A stretch of DNA of 64,000 nt from Sinotaia quadrata (taxonomy: Eukaryota; Mollusca; Gastropoda; Architaenioglossa; Viviparidae): contig CM054181.1 of NCBI GenBank assembly GCA_028829895.1, forward strand, positions 109,950,860 to 110,014,859, written 5' to 3'. The position numbers and the translations under genes were made by a program. Below are positions 13,151 to 64,000 of this stretch, piece by piece (the first letter of the stretch is position 1; the number at the start of each line of letters is the position of its first letter). Below the pieces are notes generated by a model, which saw only the letters and a list, made by a program, of their open reading frames with translations, made no database searches and had not been told where the DNA came from.

Positions 13151-14252
13151 AATCTATAGATATTATCATATAAAATGAAGTGTATTTTTCCTCTTATCAT
13201 CAACGCTATTGTAATGATGCTTAAAATAGATGTTGTACTTTGCACGTTAGGCGCAGCAGTTAATGAAAACCGTTTTCTGGTGTTTGATTATAATTAACGT
13301 CTCCCTTGGGTGACATTTCACATTAAAGAGATTTTATACCATCTTTAGAAATCTTGCAGTCATCATCTCGCCAAATAGGTATACCTACCAGCTTCACATT
13401 GTTATCGCTAATCACATTAACTATGACAGTAAGTGACGATGAGTGACTGTAATTAGCTGACTGATAGAGAAATACGTAATAATTAACCAGTGGCTAAGTA
13501 CATGCCGACTGAAGTTAACCAATAGGAGTATGGAGAGCAAGCCGGAATTGTAGGAAATATTTTAGCTTCAAAATTACTCTCTGAAATTCCTTCAGTATAC
13601 CAAGACAGTCTTTGGGGAGAGTCCCCATCTCCGAGTGCGTAGATTAGCTGTTGTTATTAAATTGAGATGAGAGCAGCGCCTTGTGGTCATCTAATTGACG
13701 CCTTATCATCATATTATATTTATCCTATTGACACCTTATCATAATATGGTCACCGAATGAGTTTATTATCAACTGTGGCATTTAGGACTGAGCTCTGACT
13801 CGGTGACCCGAAAAGGAATGCTGCATGTGGGCTTCTGACCTGCTATTTCTTACTATGGTCAGGGAGAGACAACTCCGTGGAATTCATGTCATACTATCAT
13901 TTTAATTACCTCTTCCTCCCTTTCTCCTATTTCGTGATGTATTTGTGTTTAGTAATGAAATTTCACACATAACATTCGGCAGCTACTGAATGAACTCCAA
14001 AGGCCACAGAGCAGTATAACAATCGAAGTCTGTCATAGATAACTGTATTTCTTAAACTGGGACAGAAAAGGAAATATTTGCTATTCAATTTATGATTCAT
14101 GTTTATATAAATGCATATGACTATAAGTTGTGCACGTCCATATTTTGATGTGATTCAATGTTATATGTTGTGTATTGTGTGTAGGTAACTTTATATTGTT
14201 AAATTTCTGATTCTTCGTATTGTTCATCCACTCTTCTTGGTCATTTATTCAG
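13151..14252. other. No gene seen
   Basis: No convincing exon. It contains a pair of related stretches about 58 bp apart near 13,694-13,765 (TTGACGCCTTATCATCATAT and TTGACACCTTATCATAATAT). Confidence 0.4.
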
Positions 14253-14380
14253 AAGAATAACGTTTTCGCCAAATAAGAAGTCAGACATTAAGAAACCTTC
14301 GAAAGTGGACGTTCTACCAACTTGTAATTGGGAATGTCACGTCTCAAAGTCTCTAGTTATAACACGACGATTGATATTGG
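14253..14380 (+). CDS. Candidate 5' exon, possible remnant of the SAM region
   Basis: This 128-nt segment is open after a pyrimidine-rich acceptor ending TTATTCAG and before the donor TTGG|GTAAAA. Its start phase fits the candidate exon at 9,394 and its end phase fits the exon at 14,805. The first part is lysine- and serine-rich. The end reads NWECHVSKSL...RRLILG, a faint echo of the W...V..fL start of SAM domains. The resemblance is too weak to call a SAM domain, and the frame also stays open for another 45 bases past the proposed donor. Confidence 0.35.
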
Positions 14381-14609
14381 GTAAAACAGGTGTAGATGGT
14401 GACTGTTATACTGATCCCAAGGTCCGCATTTGAAAGTGCGTTATTTTATAGATAGAAAATAATATAATCCTCAAACAATTAAGAAGCATTTCTGTTGAAA
14501 ATATCTGTCGCAGTCAGTTTAGGGGCTATTAGTTGTTTTTTTTCTATCTGCAGAAACTGAGTACCTTCAGCACTCATGCCATTTTTTCCTGAGTTGATAT
14601 TAATAGCAT

Positions 14610-14611
<2 letters not shown>

Positions 14612-14655
<44 letters not shown>
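14612..14655. repeat. (AT)n microsatellite
   Basis: About 21 AT units between two candidate 5' exons. Confidence 0.95.
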
Positions 14656-14657
<2 letters not shown>

Positions 14658-14804
14658 CGTGCATCTTTGTTTATAATAATTTTAATATGTTAATTAATTG
14701 TTGTTTATTATTTCTTGTGGTGGACGTAATCTAGCCCCATCGCCCCTATAAAGATTATCTTTATTACTTGCACTTTCACTATTTTCTCACATTATTCTGA
14801 GCAG

Positions 14805-14850
14805 GCATTTCTTGGACAAAAGTACTTCACAGATTTAATAAAGATTTCCG
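14805..14850 (+). CDS. Candidate SAMHD1-like exon just before the HD region
   Basis: A 46-nt exon between ...GAGCAG and the consensus donor CCG|GTAAGT encodes ISWTKVLHRFNKDF. With the preceding exon it reads LILGGISWTKVLHRF, which can be laid on the last helix of a SAM domain (LGxxx...KLLxxI in SAMHD1). It is in phase with the 28-nt exon at 14,920. The match is short, so the support comes mainly from splice sites and phase. Confidence 0.5.
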
Positions 14851-14919
14851 GTAAGTTCTAAATGAATTAATACAATTATTCTTAAGCAATAACATTTTTT
14901 GTTTTCCATTTTGTTTCAG

Positions 14920-14947
14920 AAACGATATGAAAAAAATTGAATATAAG
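14920..14947 (+). CDS. Candidate SAMHD1-like micro-exon linking to the HD domain
   Basis: A 28-nt exon follows a strong acceptor (TTTTGTTTCAG) and precedes GTAAAT. It encodes RNDMKKIEYK together with the split codon from the exon at 14,805. It ends in phase 0, exactly as required by the exon at 19,686, giving ...[15 protein letters not shown]. In human SAMHD1 the same place reads a short lysine-ending linker followed by VINDPIHGH, so the terminal Lys matches K116 of the allosteric site. Only 69 bases separate it from the previous exon. Confidence 0.6.
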
Positions 14948-16637
14948 GTAAATATATAAATATTATATGATCAATATTTTTTTTATTTTGACGGTGAGTA
15001 TTGAAATGTTAGAAATGGTTCAGTTAATTTAATCGAATGCAGCTTCAAAAAGCTTTTTTAAAAATAATTTTAAATATAGTTAATAAATTTAAATAAACAT
15101 TATATCACGTAAAATTAAAACTTTTAATAAGAATCCATTATTTTATTTAGCAGGTTTAATTGGTATGCGCATGAGGTGTTATAAAAATTATCGCAATTGA
15201 AATAAAAAGAAAAGTTGACTTTTACAAGTATTATTAATGAAATTTGAGCAACCAATAATACTTGTAAGCACCATATAAGTCAATGTAAATATGAAAAACC
15301 GTGCATTGAACGTTACCAAGCCATAACATGATAGAAAAGAAACATTCAACTGTAAAGTGGCAGCACAGATCAATGCATTGATTGACCAATTATACTATTG
15401 ACTACATAATAATTGTTTATGAAGCTTATGGATCAAGAAATCCATATCAAGACAACATCAAGAGTCAGAGATCGTCATGTTTGTAATCAAATGCATTCCA
15501 TGCATGTTCACAAATTTAAAAATCGTGATGGCAAAGATGTGACAATCTATGTTATTCTCTTGAAGAAGTATAATGACCATTGATTTGGGAGTAATTATAA
15601 GCAAAATAAATTATTCTGACGTCTCTAGCAACTGATGGCTATTCCTATGTGTAAGCCTTAAATTGATGGTAATGTTTAGCCCAGCTCGGCACACCGGTGC
15701 ATATTGGTTTAATTATTTATATTTAACGTTGAGACATGTGATCCTCACTTTACGTGATTGATGTTCCTCTTGGGAGGAAAGATCCTCTTCATATGTCTAT
15801 CTCTATCTACTAAACGTAGCATAGTCCCCCTCCCCCAAGCCCGTCTTAGAACGCAACAAATAAGAACTAGAATGAATAATGATTTATTAATTAGACCAAA
15901 TGAATGCGTCACCAAGACAGAGATGAACATAAGTCGAGGTCACAAGGCAAAAGAGCAAACGAAATATTTGCAATTTTCTACTCTTTAATGTAAAGCACAC
16001 ACGGAAAATGTAAATAGTGAAATAATAAGAGTAAGGAACAATTGCAAAACGTGTCATATCTAAAGGTAAAACAAAAATTGTGTTCTGTACCTTCAATTCA
16101 GTGTTCTAGAAAGAGAGTTCAATTATTTGTAAATGTCACAACTATTTTATCGTACACGTAAAAGAGCCTGTTATCATCAATGAAACACTTCTCTAAATAT
16201 ACCACTAAAGCTGTCTTAATTAATTATGAGAAGACAACTAACGAAGATTTCATTCACACTTCAGACACTCAGGTACCGTACCAGATATAAATAACAGTCA
16301 ACTAGCACATACACATTACAGATACATGTATTTTACATTCTCTGTCAACAAACATGAACAACGAATTAGCGCCATGGTACTAAAAATAGTCTCCTGAATC
16401 AGCAACTAGTTCATTGCAAACATAAACACTCAGGTTGAAATAAACGTTGTAACAAAAGAATTAGGTTGCTGACATAATCAGCCATTAAGGCTTAAGCACA
16501 TCATCCAAAATTATGATGACTAGGTACAAATATCAAGTAAAAAAAAACACCCTACAAATAATATTAGTGAATAATAATAGTAATAAAATATTAGTAAATA
16601 TATTAATTAATAAGTTTAATAATGCGATATAATTTTT
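14948..16637. other. Intron, no further feature seen
   Basis: AT-rich sequence between the micro-exon at 14,920 and a solo LTR. No coding or repeat homology recognised. Confidence 0.45.
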
Positions 16638-16642
16638 GATCT

Positions 16643-18117
16643 TGTGACACGTGCGCCACTTAGTTCATGAAGATAATTATTATTTTTAATTAATCTTTCA
16701 TAACTAATTTCAAGTGATGAGAATATTAATTTTATTTTATTAATGATTCTACAACAGACACCACTCGTCTCTCACTTGGCGAATAATTTGGTGTTGTTAA
16801 CGTTTTCACAATTCCACATCTAAAAGCAATGTTACAGTCACATAAGGTTTCTGCAGGTGGAAATATCTTATTAAAATAGATAATCCGATTTTAATCTATA
16901 TTTAGCTAGCCCACATCCACCCACATTCTTCTCCAACATAAGAATATCAATATGCGTAAGAAGGTCAATAAATTTATTTTTTAAATGAACTATAATAATT
17001 ACAATGTTACAGATAGTTTGATATCAATATTCCACGAACAATCGTTCGGGAGAGAGAGAGAATAAAAATGGAGTTATTAGAGTTAGATGCATAAATTAGT
17101 CTTTTCACTGACCTTTTCAATCATGTCAGTGTCAAAATGTCACAATATCAAAATGTCCCCGCCTTGAAAACACTGACGAGTCGTTACTCTCCCAACCGAC
17201 TCTCTTGTGTTATCTTCACTGGAATGATGTATTTAGCATCTTTGATTTGGTACGAAGTAGGGGTGTAGCATACTCCCTTATGCTTACACGCTCTGCAATA
17301 CACTTTGCAAGTTTCCCGTGCTTTCCTGGTCACTCAAGTCATTACTAGGTAGCTAGACACTTGAAAATTGAACTCGAGGCTCACAGCTCAGGGTCGAACT
17401 CACAGACTGAGACTCAACCACAACAAATGAAGAAATCAGAAGATGACTGCAAAATACAAATCAAGTAGCAAGTCTAAATTTCTTATTCATTACAATATAA
17501 CGCCATTCTATCTGACACTCCATTCTCAACTTTTCTACAATTCCTGCAACGGTACTCATTATCCCAAGTACACGTGGTATAATAAATACAATGTACCAAA
17601 CAATGTCACATAATATTACACCACATGGGCGCAGCTTAGTTCAAACATTTGCAGTAAATAAATCAACTTACATAGTACATATTTACATAACACAAGTATA
17701 ACACATCAATAGAAAAATGTATGAAATGTTTCCAAGTCCACTCTTTCTCATTCAGTCAATTTAAATTCACCACTCAAGCTAACGACTGCCTTCAGAGCCG
17801 GACTTCTCTCTTTGTCTTCAAATTCAAAAGTGAATTGAAAGCAAAATTATCTACTGCAAGTAAACTCCTTAAACTCAGCCCATTGGATAGTCTCGTTCTC
17901 ATAAATCATAATCATTGGATAATAAAAAAACCTGCTAACTCATTTTCCACTAGGACAGCAAATCTAGAGTGTTCTAGCTGAGGCTGTTTACTTCAACTTA
18001 TACATTTTCAAAATAACACCATAAGGAGTGCCCAAGGTCGGGTCACTCTAACGAATTAGCAACTTATTTATAACAATTAAACTTAAAAATAGGGAGGAAC
18101 AAATTTACTTTGTCACA
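16643..18117 (-). mobile_element. Solo LTR (1,475 bp) with perfect 5-bp target duplication GATCT
   Basis: The ends are TGTGACACG and CTTTGTCACA. GATCT is present at 16,638-16,642 and again at 18,118-18,122. Orientation is set by comparison with the + copies at 2,051 and 52,754. TG...CA ends, short terminal inversion, 5-bp duplication and no internal coding are typical of a solo LTR of a Gypsy element. An internal AATAAA-type signal lies near the centre on the - strand. Confidence 0.88.
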
Positions 18118-18122
18118 GATCT

Positions 18123-19685
18123 TTACAAGTGATAGTTCTTCTGTAACTACCTAAGTTAAATGTATTCCTGTCGTCAAACTATATCAACAACGCACACTGA
18201 TTATGTTTTTTGTAGAATTATACCACCAATGAAAACAAATGTTTGTGCAAAAATGTAGTTTGAAATCATAAAACTTAGATTTAACTCTGGCAAACTCCAT
18301 TTTTCGCAGCTGTATATTCAGCAGATTCTAAGCCAGCCGAGGGTTTTATAATGTTCAACTGAAAAAAAAATATATTGCACAAATCGTTTCAAGTATCATT
18401 AAAATTAAAAGATACTTATTGTCAACACACGTGAATCTGGGTAGTGTTGATAATTCATATGGGTATGTGAAGCATCAGACATATCTTAAAATAAAATTAT
18501 GATTACGTAATATTGCGTTACCCAACGAATTCCACAATTTTCAAATAGGCAGATAAGATGATATTTTGATTTGCATTTGCTGGAATGTGGAATTTGCTCC
18601 TGCTTCATATTTCAATTAATGAAATGCACTTGACACATTTCCCAAAAGACTCAATAATTCTTACAATTATGTGATTTTTCAGATAGAAGGGTTTGAACTA
18701 TACATTACGCTTCTACGTATACTGATCAAATATCCCGTTATATTGTTTGAAAGATTCTAGCAGAGCAGGAGTTAAAGTACATATAGTATCACCTTTAATG
18801 AGAAATGAATGTACGATATAATTACATTTATAAATAATTATAATGTTTTAATATCAATATTCAAAGAAAATATTCTAAAATCATCTTGTGCTTTCACATC
18901 TAACTTAATATTCCTAGATCTCCTGAAAAAAAAATAAAGCACAAATGGTTAAATTTCAGTTCATATTGTAAACAAATATTTGATAGTGTAAACTGTCCGC
19001 ATTGATCACGTGTATTCGACATTGTACAACGGTCTACTTTCAGTGTTGTAACCATTTAATATATGGTGAGTTGTTGTTCAAATGAAAGCAAACTAACCTT
19101 GTTTCTAGGTCTCATCAGTTCAGATCAAATTTCAAATCGCTTAAAACTTGCAATATACTTATTTTGATATCTCATTATGTCATTTGTGATCAAGGCCTAC
19201 AAAATTAGCAATTCACGCGTTTGTGTAAACTCTATTCAACATATGCTCGAATTCTCTTGCTCATGATTTGTTTTGACTCTTTGCAAATTGTATTGGGTAA
19301 TGGCTTAAAATTAAGTATTTTGGTTGTGTTCAGATGAAATGAACAATTTTGTCTCTACTATATTACATTATTTTTATTTGCATATCGTAAATAGTGATTT
19401 CAGAGTTTCAAAGCTCTGCATGAAAGTGGAAACAGTAATTGTTCAAGAATGACACATCAATTGACATATAGTACCTATCGCTATGGCAATTTACTGTATT
19501 GCTAGAACTGATTCATGGATGTGATTATGAGTAGAGTTTCAAGTATCTTCGGCAAATATTCCTTGTTTCCAGCATATGATTTACTGTATTTAAAACAGCA
19601 ATAATTGATTCTTTTCGTGACACAAATATCAAATCACCAGAACAATTTCGATTGCTCTTATATAAAACTTTATATGTTTTTCAAG
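18123..19685. other. Intron, nothing recognised
   Basis: AT-rich sequence leading to the acceptor at 19,685. No repeat family or exon recognised. Confidence 0.45.
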
Positions 19686-63154
<43,469 letters not shown>

Positions 63155-63508
63155 TGTTTTTTTTTTAATTCTGAATATGGATGTGATCATTTTTTTTAAA
63201 AGGTTTTAATAGAAAATACCCTGATTTAAATTACTTGAGTACTATCACAATTTTTCCAGTTACTGGTTACATGAATACGTGCATTAATGTACACTCGTGT
63301 ATATTTTTGATAAGACATGCTTTTACATTATATGTATTTCAAAAATGAAATCGTGCATTTTTCTCTCTTTTAAAATGTATGATCTCATTGACAATATGCG
63401 ATATTATCAAAGGATTTTAAAATATTTGTTGTGGCATTTCATCATTTGCTGTTGCTTAATTTTTAAATCATCAGATAACTATTGCTAATCAAATTTATAT
63501 TGTCTTTA

Positions 63509-63514
63509 AATAAA
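63509..63514 (+). terminator. Poly(A) signal AATAAA of the SAMHD1-like gene
   Basis: AATAAA lies 355 bases after the stop codon, and a G/T-containing stretch follows. It is the first canonical signal downstream of the last exon. Cleavage position not determined. Confidence 0.5.
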
Positions 63515-63554
63515 TGTAAGAAAATTTAACTAGCAGCAAAAATAGTTTACCAAG

Positions 63555-63580
63555 ATAGATGGATGGATGGATGGATGGAA
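63555..63580. repeat. (GATG)n microsatellite
   Basis: Five to six GATG units downstream of the poly(A) signal. The remainder to 64,000 shows no gene. Confidence 0.92.
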
Positions 63581-64000
63581 AGTAGATGGGGACCTAGAGT
63601 CGGAGTACCTAGTTCATAAACAGGAGGACAATGGTGACGTTCAATGTTGATGGCGATCACAGCAACAGAGATGACAACACAATTGGTTGTTGTTATATTC
63701 TCTTTATTTTCATGTAGACACACATCATTCAAGCCATACACACTCTTTATATTCTACAGGGCGGGCTTCTCCGAGGCCCATGTAACCGAAAATAAAAATC
63801 TAGTGTGAAAGGCTTCTGAAAATAACTTGTGTATTTCTTTACTTACATTCAAATATCAAGTATAGCTAAATGTGTAGAAAATATATAACAAATCAAATAT
63901 ATAACAAACCTACCATATTCATACTTTAATATACAAATCTTTCCTAATACATAATCTAAAGATTTAACCTATATTAAAATAAAATCTCTGTTTGTGTTCT

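Overview
This is AT-rich metazoan nuclear DNA with large repeat-filled introns. The mix of an invertebrate-type SAMHD1 homologue, tRNA-like repeat heads, RTE-like and R4/Dong-like LINEs, Gypsy LTR elements and many microsatellites suggests a mollusc, most likely a cephalopod. That assignment is an inference and nothing in the window proves it.

Host gene. One spliced gene runs left to right on the + strand. Thirteen exons between 19,686 and 63,154 encode the whole HD (dNTP triphosphohydrolase) part of a SAMHD1-like protein, 506 residues to the stop codon. All splice phases agree and the total is an exact multiple of three. Four further candidate exons (9,394; 14,253; 14,805; 14,920) join in phase upstream and may give the N-terminus. 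The first exon with the start codon was not found, and a clear SAM domain is not visible. The histidine/aspartate metal site is intact. Several residues that in human SAMHD1 read the allosteric guanine nucleotide or line the catalytic pocket are replaced.

Mobile elements fill the introns and the left flank. (1) A Gypsy LTR family with TGTGAC...GTCACA ends makes units of about 1.5-1.6 kb with 5-bp target duplications: 16,643-18,117; 59,111-60,723; 60,928-62,562; and 32,117-38,071, which is split by a 4.3-kb nested insertion. Degraded internal Gypsy regions lie at 4,894-8,490 and 10,100-11,340. (2) An R4/Dong-like LINE has a restriction-like endonuclease and an intact 1,150-codon frame at 23,364-26,816 (-). 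At least seven partial copies also lie on the - strand, most of them abutting (TTA)n tracts. (3) Two 5'-truncated RTE-like LINE copies lie at about 11,790-13,150 and 35,036-37,018 (-). (4) A broken copy of a small cysteine-rich repeated gene sits at 20,200-20,778.

Region by region: 1-2,050 unassigned plus GATA microsatellite; 2,051-8,490 nested LTRs and Gypsy remains; 9,394-14,947 putative 5' exons interleaved with Gypsy and RTE debris; 16,643-18,117 solo LTR; 19,686-27,309 first HD exons with the R4 tandem pair in an intron; 27,700-38,071 old R4 copy, unassigned repeats and a split LTR; 38,197-46,049 middle exons with an R4 triplet; 47,250-58,829 short exons with LTR and R4 debris; 59,111-62,562 two adjacent LTRs; 62,978-63,514 last exon and poly(A) signal.

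The most unusual item is the R4-like element. A copy with an intact 5' end starts with a 117-bp tRNA-like module that has perfect A and B boxes inside a 13-bp inverted repeat, and a separate copy of that module lies at 55,600.
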